From assembly GCA_013214545.1 (NCBI GenBank), contig JABSQB010000008.1:1-64000 (forward strand): a DNA stretch of 64,000 bases, in the 5' to 3' direction. Below are positions 42,517 to 53,290 of this stretch, piece after piece. A model generated the notes under the pieces. It was not told where the DNA came from. It searched no databases and worked only from the letters and a program-made list of their open reading frames with translations. This stretch comes from Henriciella sp. (GTDB lineage Bacteria; Pseudomonadota; Alphaproteobacteria; Caulobacterales; Hyphomonadaceae). Numbering within the stretch: position 1 is the first letter of the stretch; every line of letters begins with the position of its first letter. The translations under genes and the position numbers were made by a program.

Positions 42517-42533
42517 GTGTACGCATCGTACAC
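42517..42533. promoter_or_regulatory. Palindrome in the mreB upstream region
   Basis: GTGTACGCATCGTACAC: seven-base arms around CAT, 126 bases before the mreB ATG. The position fits an operator near the start of the elongasome operon's promoter region. No regulator is evident nearby. Confidence 0.5.
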
Positions 42534-42598
42534 ATAGAATCAGAATGCAGACTTGCTTTAATTAAATCTAAACGGCATGAGGGTATAAGGGCTGATAG

Positions 42599-43699
<1,101 letters not shown>

Positions 43700-43748
43700 C
43701 ACGATTGCGGGCTAAAACGCCTGCGATCTAGCAAGAAGGATCCGCCCC

Positions 43749-44609
43749 ATGCCTCGCTTAAGCGGCAAGGGATATAAACAGCGCCCGCTCCGGCGGTACG
43801 GATTCTTCGTGGCTGTTGCTGGTCTGTTGGCCCTTTTATTACTGCAAACGTCGCCGCGCCTAAGCCAGGGCGTTGAGCCGGTTCGGACCGCTGCGTCGGA
43901 TCAGCTCTTCCATGTCACCCGTCCGAGCCTGATCGACCGGATCAGCGGCGCATCCGCCAAAGAGCGTCGGATTCTGGAGCTGGAAGCGCGCGTGCGCGAG
44001 CTCGCGCAGTACAAGGCGCTTGCCCTGACCATGGCAGAGCGCCTCGAGGTCTACGAAGACATTCTCAATATGCAGGGTGAACCCGGCGGCGCTGAAGTCA
44101 CCGCGCGGATTATGGCCGAGACCAATGGCCCATTTGCCGAGGCGCTGCTGGCCAATGCCGGCGCGACCAATGGTGTTCTGGAAGGCTATTTTGCAGAGAA
44201 TGACCGCGGGCTGGTTGGCCGCGTGGTGCAGGTGGGACAGCGCTCGTCGCGTATTCTCAAGATTACAGATTTCAACAGCCGCGTGCCGGTCATGGGCGAA
44301 GCCAGTGGGCTGCGCGCGATCATGTATGGCGGACGCGATGGCCTCGGGCGTTTGACGGATCTACCAGAACAAGGCGATTTCCTGCCAAATGAGCGGATCC
44401 TGACGTCAGGCGAGGGCGGATTGTTCCCGCGCGGCGTGGTCATCGGGCATGTGCGCGATGCGGAAGGGAAGGAGATCCGCGTCGATCTCGCTATGCTGAA
44501 TGGTCAGCTCTCCTATGTCCGCCTGAAGCCGATCATGTCGATTCCCGAGCCCGAAACATTTCCCGTCGAAACCGAGATCGCGGAACTCAGCGAAGAGGAT
44601 GGCTCGTGA
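43749..44609 (+). CDS. mreC: Rod shape-determining protein MreC
   Basis: 286 aa. One TM helix at about 18-36 (FFVAVAGLLALLLLQ) is followed by a coiled coil (KERRILELEARVRELAQYKALALTMAERL, about 75-105) and the periplasmic beta-domain with ANAGATNGVLEGYFAENDRGLVGRVVQVGQRSSRILKITDFNSRVPV. MreC bridges MreB to PBP2 in the periplasm. It overlaps mreD by ATGA. Confidence 0.96.
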   Translation: MPRLSGKGYKQRPLRRYGFFVAVAGLLALLLLQTSPRLSQGVEPVRTAASDQLFHVTRPSLIDRISGASAKERRILELEARVRELAQYKALALTMAERLEVYEDILNMQGEPGGAEVTARIMAETNGPFAEALLANAGATNGVLEGYFAENDRGLVGRVVQVGQRSSRILKITDFNSRVPVMGEASGLRAIMYGGRDGLGRLTDLPEQGDFLPNERILTSGEGGLFPRGVVIGHVRDAEGKEIRVDLAMLNGQLSYVRLKPIMSIPEPETFPVETEIAELSEEDGS

Positions 44610-45157
44610 ACTGGCTAAGCTCGATCGCTGATACACTGGCGCTTCGATGGGAAGCCGCGCGCCCTCGGGGGCGTTTATTCATTGGGGCGGTCGTTGTCGT
44701 CCTAATCGGACTGGTTGGGCTGACACCGAAGTCCCTATTCGGAGTACCGCTGGCATGGCCATATGTCGGTTTGATTGCCGCGGTCGGTTGGGGCCGTTCC
44801 GGGATTGGATTTGGACCCATGCTATTGTTGCTCCTGTTCGGCTTCGCTCAGGACGCGTCGCAGGCGCCATGGGGCAGTCACGGCCTCGCTAATCTGCTGA
44901 CCTACGGCCTGTCCGCCATGGTCCATCAAATGTTCGACACAGAGCGAACTCCGTTCCTGAGCTTTATTCTCCCGGTTGTAACTTTGTTCTCCGGGATCAC
45001 GCTCGTATGGATTGTTGCAAGTGTTTCATCCGGACACTTTGTACGCGTGACGCCAATGCTGACGGCCTATTTTGCCACTTTGGTCGTGCACATGCTGATC
45101 ACGCCGCTGTTTGATCTCGGCATCCGCCGGACGGTGCCAAATGGGGGCAGTACATGA
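44606..45157 (+). CDS. mreD: Rod shape-determining protein MreD
   Basis: 183 aa integral membrane protein with about five helices. LFIGAVVVVLIGLVGLTPKSLFGVPLAWPYVGLIAAVGWGRSGIGFGPMLLLLLFGFAQDASQAPWGSHGLANLL carries the G/AQD motif region shared by MreD proteins. It is placed between mreC and mrdA with four-base overlaps on both sides, so translation of the three is coupled. Confidence 0.93.
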   Translation: MNWLSSIADTLALRWEAARPRGRLFIGAVVVVLIGLVGLTPKSLFGVPLAWPYVGLIAAVGWGRSGIGFGPMLLLLLFGFAQDASQAPWGSHGLANLLTYGLSAMVHQMFDTERTPFLSFILPVVTLFSGITLVWIVASVSSGHFVRVTPMLTAYFATLVVHMLITPLFDLGIRRTVPNGGST

Positions 45158-47076
45158 GCGGGAAACGACCCATAGATGGCTTGTTCAACCGGCGTGCTCT
45201 GATTGCCGCGGGTGGCGGCGGTGCCGTCTTTGGCGGCCTGATTGCGCGGCTGTTCCAATTGCAGATCATGGAGCATGAGCGGTTTGAGGTCGCGGCGGCT
45301 GAGAATGGTGTACGCCTCGATCTGGCACCGCCGCAGCGCGGTCGCATTCTCGATCGCTTCGGGCGCCCACTCGCGGCGCATCGCCAGGCGGGACGCGTGT
45401 CGATTGTGCGCGAACAGACCAATGACCTGCCGGGCTTGATGGCGGAGCTCTCCAGACATCTGGATATTTCTCCCGAGCGCCAGACCCGTCTGATCAGCGA
45501 TGCCCGGCGCCAGGCCAGCTTCCAGCCGGTCACTGTCAAAAGTGAGCTGTCTTACGAAGACTTCTCACGTCTGTCCGTGCTGGCGCCAAGCTTGCCGGGT
45601 CTGCAAGTCGAAATGGCCTCGACTCGGTCTTATCCGCGCGGGCGGGATTTCGCCCACGTGCTTGGCTATGTGGCCAAGGCCAGCGAAATGGATCTCGAAC
45701 GCCTCAGCGAAGGGGCCAATGCGCAAGAGCGTGCGGCGGTTCGGCGCCTGTTCAAGCATCCGGACATGCGCACAGGCCGCTCAGGCGTAGAACGCTCGGC
45801 GGAAGACTGGCTGCGCGGCGAAGCCGGATTCCGCAAACTGGAAACCAATGCCGCCGGGCGCATCATTCGCGAGTTTGACGATCCGACCCTTGCGCCAAAA
45901 CCCGGGCGAGATCTCTATCTGACCGTCGACGCAGAATTGCAGAAATTCGCCATCGATCGCTTCGGTGTAGAAAGCGGCGCTGCCGTCGTGCTCGACATCG
46001 AGACGGGTGATATTCTCGCCTTTGTCTCAACGCCCGCTTTTGATCCCAATGATTTCGTCAACGGCATTTCTTCGGCCGATTATGCGGTGCTGCGCGATGA
46101 TGTTGAGTATTCGCCGCTCTATCACAAGGCTTATGACGGAACCTACCCGCCGGGGTCGACTTTCAAAATGGTGGTCGCGGCCGCGGCGCTCGAAGCTGGC
46201 GTGATCGATCCAAATGAGCGGATTTACTGTCCTGGCCACTACCGGTTCGGCAATAATACCTGGCATTGCTGGAAGAAGCGCGGACATGGCTCAGTCAATA
46301 TGCACTGGGCGCTGAAGGGCTCGTGCGATGTCTATTTCTACGAAATCGCCCGGCGGATGGGCATCGAAACGCTTGCCGATATGGGTAAGCGGTTTGGCTT
46401 CGGTCAGCGCTGGGAGCTTGGCCTGACCGGCGGTCGCAGCGGGGTCATGCCGAATGATGCCTGGAAACGAGCTGCGCGCGGTGAGCCCTGGTATGAAGGC
46501 GAGACGCTGAACATTGGCATCGGACAGGGGCAGGTCGCGTCCACACCCCTGCAGCTGGCGGTGATGAGCGCTCGCATCGCCGCAGAAGGCAAGATCATTA
46601 CGCCTCGCATTATCGGCGAAGGTCCGCGCCCGGACAGCGACATTCCATTCGATGCGCCGCTGGACGCTGCGATTATGCAGCGGATGAAAGCCGCGATGTA
46701 CGGCGTGACCTCAGAAGCCGGGGGCACTGCGCTGCGTTCCGGCGATCTCGGGCTCGGCGGCCCGCGCCTCGCGGGAAAGACCGGGACCTCGCAAGTGCGA
46801 CGGATTTCGGCCGCGGAACGTGCGACCGGCATTCTGAAAGGCGAGAATATTGATCGCCGCCTGCGCGATCACGCTTTGTTTGTCGCTTATGCGCCGCACG
46901 ACGATCCGAAATATGCAATCTCGGTTGTTGTCGAGCATGGCGAAGGCGGTTCCAAAGCGGCCGCGCCCGTGGCGAGAGACATCATGGCTGAAGCGATGCG
47001 TATCGATGCCCGCCGCACGCCATCTTACATTCGCACCGCGGCCACAGGTGGCGGTACCAGCGGTGGAGCGCGCTAG
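45154..47076 (+). CDS. mrdA: Penicillin-binding protein 2 (elongasome transpeptidase)
   Basis: 640 aa. An N-terminal membrane helix (about 14-32) is followed by the PBP dimerisation domain (RGRILDRFGRPLAAHR, PRGRDFAHVLGYVAK). The transpeptidase domain has the SxxK nucleophile in PPGSTFKMVVAAA near 335, SxN in KGSCDVYFYE and KTGT in LAGKTGTSQVRR near 546. It crosslinks lateral-wall peptidoglycan together with RodA, encoded immediately downstream. The gene is also known as pbpA. Confidence 0.97.
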   Translation: MSGKRPIDGLFNRRALIAAGGGGAVFGGLIARLFQLQIMEHERFEVAAAENGVRLDLAPPQRGRILDRFGRPLAAHRQAGRVSIVREQTNDLPGLMAELSRHLDISPERQTRLISDARRQASFQPVTVKSELSYEDFSRLSVLAPSLPGLQVEMASTRSYPRGRDFAHVLGYVAKASEMDLERLSEGANAQERAAVRRLFKHPDMRTGRSGVERSAEDWLRGEAGFRKLETNAAGRIIREFDDPTLAPKPGRDLYLTVDAELQKFAIDRFGVESGAAVVLDIETGDILAFVSTPAFDPNDFVNGISSADYAVLRDDVEYSPLYHKAYDGTYPPGSTFKMVVAAAALEAGVIDPNERIYCPGHYRFGNNTWHCWKKRGHGSVNMHWALKGSCDVYFYEIARRMGIETLADMGKRFGFGQRWELGLTGGRSGVMPNDAWKRAARGEPWYEGETLNIGIGQGQVASTPLQLAVMSARIAAEGKIITPRIIGEGPRPDSDIPFDAPLDAAIMQRMKAAMYGVTSEAGGTALRSGDLGLGGPRLAGKTGTSQVRRISAAERATGILKGENIDRRLRDHALFVAYAPHDDPKYAISVVVEHGEGGSKAAAPVARDIMAEAMRIDARRTPSYIRTAATGGGTSGGAR

Positions 47077-47078
47077 GC

Positions 47079-48245
47079 ATGGCGACGACGATGCGTGCCA
47101 GCTCACTCGACTTCTCGAGGCGCTCCCTTTGGACGCAGCTTGGCGCGCTCCCGTGGGGGTTGATCTTGTTGATCTGTGCGATGGCGATGATTGGCGTCGC
47201 CATTCTGCATTCAGCGACCTTCACCAATCCGGAAGAAGCCGGTCTGCCTATCCGACACGCGACCCGGTTCGGTGTTGCTCTCGGCGTCTTGCTCGTTGCT
47301 GGGTTGGTGCCGCTGAAATGGTGGTTCTGGGCGGCTTGGCCGAGTTATCTTGCCACGCTGGTCTTATTAGTCGCGGTGGAGTTTTTCGGCTTTACCGGCG
47401 GCGGCGCGCAGCGCTGGGTGCAGATCGGGCCGGTCGGCGTGCAGCCATCTGAATTCATGAAGGTGACACTGACGCTTGCTTTGGCAGCTTATTATCACAA
47501 ACGGTGGAACGACTTTTCAGGCGGCTTTGTCATTCATCTGCCAGCATTGGCCCTTATCGCTTTGCCCGCGGCGTTGATTTTCCGGCAGCCTGATTTCGGA
47601 ACGACGCTGGCCCTGTTTGCTTCCGGCGGCATGATGATCTTCCTGGCTGGTCTATGGTGGCGAGTGATTATGGCGATCGGCGTCGCAGCTGTGGCCAGTA
47701 TTCCGGCCATCTATTTCTTTGTGCTGCAGGATTATCAGCGCGAGCGCGTCGATACTTATGTGGCGCAGCTGACGGGGCAGTCGGTGAATGTCATGGACGA
47801 CGGCTATCAGATCGAACAGGCCAAGATCGCAATTGGTTCCGGCGGATGGACCGGCAAGGGCTATATGGAAGGAACCCAGTCGCAGCTCGATTACATTCCC
47901 GAACAGCACACAGATTTCATCCTCACCGTCCTCGCGGAAGAGTTCGGATTCCTGGTGACGAGCGGGGTTTTGATCCTCTGGATGGTGATCCTGGGCCTCG
48001 GACTGGCGATCGCTTTAAGGGCGGCGAGCCTGTTTGCGAGATTTGCAGCGGCCGGGGCTGTAGCAACGGTCGCGTTCTATATTTTATTCAATGTTGCCAT
48101 GGTGTTAGGGCTGGTTCCTGTGGTCGGGGTTCCATTGCCACTGCTATCCTATGGCGGCACAGTGATGATCACGACGGCTGGATGTTTCGGCCTCATCTGC
48201 GCAGCGCATCTAGGCCGCAACGAGCCGCTCAATACAGGCGCATAA
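47079..48245 (+). CDS. mrdB: RodA peptidoglycan glycosyltransferase (SEDS family)
   Basis: 388 aa with about ten membrane helices. SEDS motifs: FTGGGAQRWVQIGPVGVQPSEFMKVTLTLALA, FRQPDFGTTLALFASGG with the catalytically important Asp, GTQSQLDYIPEQHTDFILTVLAEEFGF and LVPVVGVPLPLLSYGGTVMIT. RodA polymerises glycan from lipid II in complex with PBP2. It starts two bases after mrdA ends and closes the cluster. The synonym is rodA. Confidence 0.97.
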   Translation: MATTMRASSLDFSRRSLWTQLGALPWGLILLICAMAMIGVAILHSATFTNPEEAGLPIRHATRFGVALGVLLVAGLVPLKWWFWAAWPSYLATLVLLVAVEFFGFTGGGAQRWVQIGPVGVQPSEFMKVTLTLALAAYYHKRWNDFSGGFVIHLPALALIALPAALIFRQPDFGTTLALFASGGMMIFLAGLWWRVIMAIGVAAVASIPAIYFFVLQDYQRERVDTYVAQLTGQSVNVMDDGYQIEQAKIAIGSGGWTGKGYMEGTQSQLDYIPEQHTDFILTVLAEEFGFLVTSGVLILWMVILGLGLAIALRAASLFARFAAAGAVATVAFYILFNVAMVLGLVPVVGVPLPLLSYGGTVMITTAGCFGLICAAHLGRNEPLNTGA

Positions 48246-48357
48246 CCCCGCCCCTCCTATTCCGGTTGAATCGTCCCTCAAAAGCCAGCGATTGCGTTGA
48301 TTTTTGCTCGCCCTTGGCTAGTGTCGCGCCAAAATCATTCCCTGGGAGGAGAGTTTA

Positions 48358-49686
48358 ATGGCAGCGATCGGTCGTAAGACAGATACGTGGGGTTCGCGAT
48401 TTGGGTTCATCATGGCCGCGGTGGGATCGTCCGTCGGCTTGGGCAATTTCTGGCGTTTTCCTTTTACAGCCGGCGAGAATGGAGGCGGCGCCTTCATCGT
48501 TATTTATCTCGCCTGTGTGGTCCTTTTCGGATTGCCGGTGCTGATGGCGGAGTACGGCATGGGCCGAAAGTCGGGCATGTCGGCGATTGAAGGTGTGCAC
48601 TCGCTCGCCCGCGCCGAGAGCAAAAGCGCCAACTGGGGCTTTGTTGGCTGGGTTGGTTCGCTTGCAGCCTTCTTCATCCTGACCTTCTATATGGTCATCT
48701 CCGCTTGGGTGATTGCGTTTATTCCTCAGGCGTTCTCAGGCGGATTCGAAGGATTTACCGCTGAATCCTCGGGCGCCAACTTTGGCGAAACCATCGGCAA
48801 CCGTGGCTTGATCCTGTGGTGTCTCGGTAGCTTCATTGCGGTCAACACATTCATTGTTGCCCGCGGTGTCAAAGGCGGGATTGAGCGCGCGGCGACAATC
48901 CTGATGCCGCTTTTCTTCATTCTGCTTTTGGGCATAGTTGGCTTCGCCCTGACCAATGGCGATGCGGCCAAGACAGCCGCGTTTCTGTTGCAACCTGACT
49001 TCAGCAAAGTGACGTTCAGTACTTTCCTGGCGGCAGTTGGGCAGGCCTTCTTCTCGATCGGGGTCGGTTCCTGTCTGATGATCACTTACGGTGCCTACCT
49101 ATCGCAGGACACGAATATTCCGCGCTCGTCCGCAATCGTGGCCAGCGCCGATACAATGGTTGCCCTGATCGCGGGCTTCGCGATCTTCCCGATCGTGTTT
49201 GCCTTTGGTGCAGACCCGGCGGGCGGCCCAAGCCTGTTCTTCGTGTCTCTGCCAATTGCGTTTGGATCTGATGCAATGCCTATGGGCAATCTGATCGGCG
49301 GCGCGTTCTTCACGCTGGCGCTGTTTGCAGCGCTCACCTCGTCCATCTCACTCATGGAAGTTGGCGTGTCGTGGTTGGAAGAACGGCAGGGCGTCAATCG
49401 CTGGGGCGCCGCACTGGGTGTTGGCTTTGTCCTGTTTATGATTGGCGCGGGTTACGTCTATTCAGCCGACTATATCGACTTTGCCGACATGATTACCGGT
49501 ACGGTGATGCTACCACTTTGTGGCCTGCTCGTAGCGGTCTTCTCCGGCTGGGTGCTCAGCCGTGACATGCTGACCTCCGAGTTCGGTGAAGGGGTAGTGA
49601 TGAATCTCTGGCGCTTCGCTGTTCGCTGGGTCGTGCCACCGGCCATCGGTATTATCTTGGTGTTTGGCATCTGGGATAAGTTCTAG
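48358..49686 (+). CDS. Sodium-dependent transporter, neurotransmitter:sodium symporter (SNF) family
   Basis: 442 aa, about eleven helices as in the bacterial MhsT-like members that lack TM12. The substrate/Na+ site helix 1 reads AAVGSSVGLGNFWRFPFTAGENGGGAFIVIYL, and helix 6 reads AFFSIGVGSCLMITYGAYLSQD. Bacterial relatives import amino acids such as tryptophan or alanine. AGGAG precedes the ATG. A strong bidirectional terminator follows. Confidence 0.95.
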   Translation: MAAIGRKTDTWGSRFGFIMAAVGSSVGLGNFWRFPFTAGENGGGAFIVIYLACVVLFGLPVLMAEYGMGRKSGMSAIEGVHSLARAESKSANWGFVGWVGSLAAFFILTFYMVISAWVIAFIPQAFSGGFEGFTAESSGANFGETIGNRGLILWCLGSFIAVNTFIVARGVKGGIERAATILMPLFFILLLGIVGFALTNGDAAKTAAFLLQPDFSKVTFSTFLAAVGQAFFSIGVGSCLMITYGAYLSQDTNIPRSSAIVASADTMVALIAGFAIFPIVFAFGADPAGGPSLFFVSLPIAFGSDAMPMGNLIGGAFFTLALFAALTSSISLMEVGVSWLEERQGVNRWGAALGVGFVLFMIGAGYVYSADYIDFADMITGTVMLPLCGLLVAVFSGWVLSRDMLTSEFGEGVVMNLWRFAVRWVVPPAIGIILVFGIWDKF

Positions 49687-49702
49687 AGGCCTGCACATCC
49701 TG

Positions 49703-49739
49703 AAAAAAACCCCGCCTGTCGCTAAGGCGGGGTTTTTTT
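49703..49739. terminator. Bidirectional Rho-independent terminator
   Basis: AAAAAAA, CCCCGCC, loop TGTCGCTAA, GGCGGGG, TTTTTTT. With A- and T-runs on either side of a perfect seven-base GC stem it can stop both the SNF transporter transcript and the convergent pip transcript. Confidence 0.95.
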
Positions 49740-49760
49740 ATTGTTCTGAACTGAGGCGCT

Positions 49761-50723
49761 CTAGTCGGTTCTGAACCGGCGACCGAATTCGCGGGTGGCC
49801 CGGATCAGCTTGTCGACGATGCCTGGCTCAAGGCTGGAATGCCCAGCGTTTCCGATGATGTGCAGATCGGCTTCCGGCCAGGCTTTCTTAAGCGCCCAAG
49901 CTGTGGAGAGCGGCGTGACCACATCATATCGACCATGCACAATGATGCCTGGGATACTGCTGAGCTTCTCCTGCACTTGTTCGAGTAGCCAGCCATCCTT
50001 CTCGAAGAAGCCCTTGTGATAGAAATAGTGGCACTCGATACGGGCGAAAGCGTCGGCGAAATCTGCTTCCTCAAAACGCTTGGGCCGGCTTGTCGGGCCC
50101 TGAATGGTAATCGTCTCACCTTCCCAGCACGCCCAGGCCGTGGCTGCGGCGCGTCGTTCGGCTTTGTCGGTGCCGGTCAGGCGTTTGTGGAACGCGTTCA
50201 AAAGGTCGCCGCGTTCATCCTCTGGGATGGGCGCCACGTATCGGTCATAGGCATCTGGGAACAGGCGACTGGCGCCTTCTTGATAGAACCATCGGACTTC
50301 GCGCTCCGTGAGCAGGAAGATACCGCGCAGGATAAGGCCGATCACGCGCTGCGTATGTGTGACCGCATAAGTGAGGGCCAGCGTCGACCCCCAAGAGCCG
50401 CCAAACAGAACCCATTTTTCAATTCCGAGATGCTCCCGCACGGCTTCAATGTCTTCAACCAGGCTCCATGTGTCATTCTCGCGCAGCTCAGAACGGGGCG
50501 TAGATTTACCGCAGCCGCGCTGATCCATCAGTATGATGCGGTAGATGCTCGGATCGAAAAAGCGTCTCATTTCGGGACTGGATCCACCCCCCGGACCGCC
50601 ATGGATTCCGAGGACGGGTAAGCCATTGGGATTGCCTGATTCTTCCCAGTATATCTCGTGCAGGTCGCTGACGCGAAGAAAGCCAGATCGCCGCGCTTCG
50701 ACAGGTGCATAAAGTTTCAGCAT
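49761..50723 (-). CDS. pip: Proline iminopeptidase
   Basis: 320 aa peptidase S33. Oxyanion region HGGPGGGSSPEMRRFFDP near 40-57, DQRGCGKSTP, nucleophile elbow GGSWGSTLALTYA near 107-119, Asp in HGRYDVVTPL and His in NAGHSS near the C-terminus. The cap has the family's Trp-rich WACWEGET segment. It removes N-terminal proline from peptides in the cytoplasm. No signal peptide. Confidence 0.95.
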   Translation of the reverse strand: MLKLYAPVEARRSGFLRVSDLHEIYWEESGNPNGLPVLGIHGGPGGGSSPEMRRFFDPSIYRIILMDQRGCGKSTPRSELRENDTWSLVEDIEAVREHLGIEKWVLFGGSWGSTLALTYAVTHTQRVIGLILRGIFLLTEREVRWFYQEGASRLFPDAYDRYVAPIPEDERGDLLNAFHKRLTGTDKAERRAAATAWACWEGETITIQGPTSRPKRFEEADFADAFARIECHYFYHKGFFEKDGWLLEQVQEKLSSIPGIIVHGRYDVVTPLSTAWALKKAWPEADLHIIGNAGHSSLEPGIVDKLIRATREFGRRFRTD

Positions 50724-50852
50724 TTTGTGCCCTTGTTCACCACCTCTTCACCTATCGATTGTTAACTTCTGAATAAAGGGTATGGACGGCGATTTTCTCA
50801 TCTGTATGTGTCATTACAGGTGAGGGTTTAAATTTGTTAGGTGTACGGCCCC

Positions 50853-51470
50853 ATGCGTAGTGTTCTTCTATCGGTCCTTCTGGCATCCAGCCTTGGCGCG
50901 TGTGCGACCGTTTCGATGGTATCGTCCGAAGCTGTTGTGGAAACAGGCCTGGGATCGGAACAAAGCAGCCTTCGGGAAGTATCTGATGCCTATACGGACA
51001 TGGCTGAACGCAAACACTGGGTCGCCAAAAGCGGCGGATTGCTCGGGTTTGCCCGCGTGCTGATGGACGGTGCATCGGGCGACGATCAGACACCTGAGAT
51101 GAAATATACGTCACAATTGCAATCCGATCGCACCTCGCGCGCCGAACAGGTTTTGCAATTGCAGGACGATATTACCAGCGCCACGCACGGCCTGAACGTC
51201 GCCACCATGGAAGCCGAAAAACTCTATGGCTCGGATGCGTCGGCAAGACGGTTGCGCGCGGATCTGGTCAGCTATGAAAGCGCTCTGGTGACAGCCAAAA
51301 AGGCCCGCCGAACGTTTGTCAGCGCCCTGACCGAGTATGAACCTGAAGAGCTCGAAGGTACGTCCGACGCGCTGTCAGAGTTTGATCTCAGCATTGCGAG
51401 TGCCAGCGTTGCAGCAGACAAGCTAGCAGACTACGCCGCTGACCGCCGCAACACTGAAGCGACTTCATAG
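50853..51470 (+). CDS. Hypothetical lipoprotein with helical coiled-coil body
   Basis: 205 aa from MRSVLLSVLLASSLGACATVS, whose lipobox LGAC gives an acylated Cys17. The mature part is nearly all helical (TSQLQSDRTSRAEQVLQLQDDITSATHGLNVATMEAEKLYGSDASARRLRADLVSYESALVTAKKARRTF) with no glycine-rich or beta regions. No family recognised. A form four codons longer begins at 50841 but spoils the signal peptide start. It is divergent from pip and ends 26 bases from the convergent DUF262 gene. Confidence 0.8.
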   Translation: MRSVLLSVLLASSLGACATVSMVSSEAVVETGLGSEQSSLREVSDAYTDMAERKHWVAKSGGLLGFARVLMDGASGDDQTPEMKYTSQLQSDRTSRAEQVLQLQDDITSATHGLNVATMEAEKLYGSDASARRLRADLVSYESALVTAKKARRTFVSALTEYEPEELEGTSDALSEFDLSIASASVAADKLADYAADRRNTEATS

Positions 51471-51495
51471 CGCCCGGCGCGGCGAGTTACCGCCC

Positions 51496-53160
51496 CTACA
51501 ATTTCATAAACGCACGATTGAGCTGCCAGGCATCTTCCATGATTTTGGCCAAGTGTTCGGTGCGCGTGCGCACCACTTCTGGCGTCCATGCGACCTTGTC
51601 CTTGATATCGCGGGTGAGCGCGAATTCAGGCTCGCCATTGGCAAAGTAGAGCGCTTTTTTCTCTTCAAATGAGAGATTGTCGGCCTTCTGATTGGTGGAT
51701 TGGGATAGCAAAGCGAAGTTGCCAATCGTATCAACTAGGTCGCGGTGAACTGCCGGATTCGGCCAAGCATTGTGCCAGGGAGAGTTCTCCGGAATGTTTC
51801 TCGGCAACACGTGCTCTACGGTGGCGCCGTCATCCGGGCCGAGTGCTTTACCGCCTTCGATTTCTGCATTTAAACGCAGCGCAATGGCACGGCGCTGGGC
51901 AAATGCGCCAAACCGGCTGCGCAAGCGGCTGGACACCTCGCGGCGCTCTTCCCGCGACAGAGCGAGGGGGCCGCTATCGGATAATAGCGCGCGGGGGTTT
52001 TCCGCATTATCCGCAATCTTCTGATACCGCCTTTGCCGGCTGCGCTGATCTGTGATTGCCATCATCGAAGCGTAAGCGAACCGCTCCAGGCTCTTGAAGA
52101 AGATGTACGCGTTCTCTGGGCTGTTATTGTGATTGACCAGAAACTTCAGCGCGGGGGCGCGCCACAATTGATGGTCGATCAGCCGCAAATGGTTGAGACA
52201 TTCCGTGACTTGCTGCGTCATGTTTCCAAACTGCCCCTGACCCGTGGAGATGGTGACATAGGCGTCGACATAGGCGGGCAGTTCTTTTGAGAGGAACTCC
52301 CGTGTACCGCCAGAAGACCGATTGATTACTGCCTTGCGAAACTCGCTCGCACCTTTCTTGGTCTTGCGGGCGTAGAGCGTGGAGATCTGATTGAGCAGAT
52401 CATCAAAACCGGACCCGCTGAGGCGAGATTCATGTTCTGACCATTCGCGCGAGAAGGCGTCAGCTTCTTCCTGAGACAAGGACGCGTTCTCGAGTAAGTC
52501 GGTTTTGATGATGTCATGACTGTTGGGGGCTTTGCCGCGCGTATTTAACACGCGGAACACATTGTAACCGCCGTCCCAGTCCTCAACCACGACTTTGACC
52601 AGCAGGACGCGGTTTCGGATCGTGTCGGCGAGATCGCGCTGGGCCTCCGGTGACATGTTACGGACAGTGTTGATGAAGCTGTCCAGATTGCGCGTCATCC
52701 GGCGCTGACTCTCACTATCATTCGGTTCGACATCCCGGCTCAGGGAAGCGCCATTGTTCTGGATTGCTTCGCGCAAATACGGTCCATCAATGTGGTTGAG
52801 CGAAATGCGCCAGGTTGGTGCCGTGCCTCCAAGATCATCGGCGATGAGCGAGTGGATCTCATTCTTGCGGGCGGCATCGGTCTCCATATCGCGCAACACG
52901 GACAGCAGGATTGTGAGAGTTGTCAGACGTTGCTGGCCATCAACAATGAGGTAGCGACCGGATTCCTCCCGCACCAGAACGATCGCCCCGATGAAATGAT
53001 TCTCGGAGTTTTCGCTGGCGTCTCGTAGATCGCTCAGCAGAGCATCAGCTTCAGAATGCTCCCACGAGTAGCTGCGCTGATACGGCGGCATGGCCATTTC
53101 TGTGCCATTGCACAAAAGGTCTGCTAGCGTACTTTCCTGAGCACGAAGGCCTTGTGTCAT
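51496..53160 (-). CDS. DUF262-DUF1524 protein (GmrSD/SspE-like fold)
   Basis: 554 aa. The N-terminal DUF262 ParB-like domain shows MPPYQRSYSWEHSEADALLSDL near 24-45 and DGQQRLTTLTILL from 74; the DGQQR motif is the nucleotide-handling site in relatives. A helical middle contains RVLNTRGKAPNSHDIIKTDLLEN. The C-terminal DUF1524 HNH-like nuclease domain has VEHVLPRN at about 448-455 and TIGNFALLSQSTNQKADNLSFEEKK. This architecture occurs in type IV restriction enzymes against modified DNA (GmrSD) and in phosphorothioation-sensing SspE. No modification genes are adjacent, so it would be a stand-alone system. Confidence 0.92.
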   Translation of the reverse strand: MTQGLRAQESTLADLLCNGTEMAMPPYQRSYSWEHSEADALLSDLRDASENSENHFIGAIVLVREESGRYLIVDGQQRLTTLTILLSVLRDMETDAARKNEIHSLIADDLGGTAPTWRISLNHIDGPYLREAIQNNGASLSRDVEPNDSESQRRMTRNLDSFINTVRNMSPEAQRDLADTIRNRVLLVKVVVEDWDGGYNVFRVLNTRGKAPNSHDIIKTDLLENASLSQEEADAFSREWSEHESRLSGSGFDDLLNQISTLYARKTKKGASEFRKAVINRSSGGTREFLSKELPAYVDAYVTISTGQGQFGNMTQQVTECLNHLRLIDHQLWRAPALKFLVNHNNSPENAYIFFKSLERFAYASMMAITDQRSRQRRYQKIADNAENPRALLSDSGPLALSREERREVSSRLRSRFGAFAQRRAIALRLNAEIEGGKALGPDDGATVEHVLPRNIPENSPWHNAWPNPAVHRDLVDTIGNFALLSQSTNQKADNLSFEEKKALYFANGEPEFALTRDIKDKVAWTPEVVRTRTEHLAKIMEDAWQLNRAFMKL

Positions 53161-53290
53161 TTATTCTAAACTTTCTGCTGTCCCACCAACCCAAAACACA
53201 GCACTAGTCTTGCGACACCAGACCAGCAATTGAAACCGACAGCGATTCTGTCCGGTTTCGTACAATCGTAGCGAAGAGGTCACACGAACA

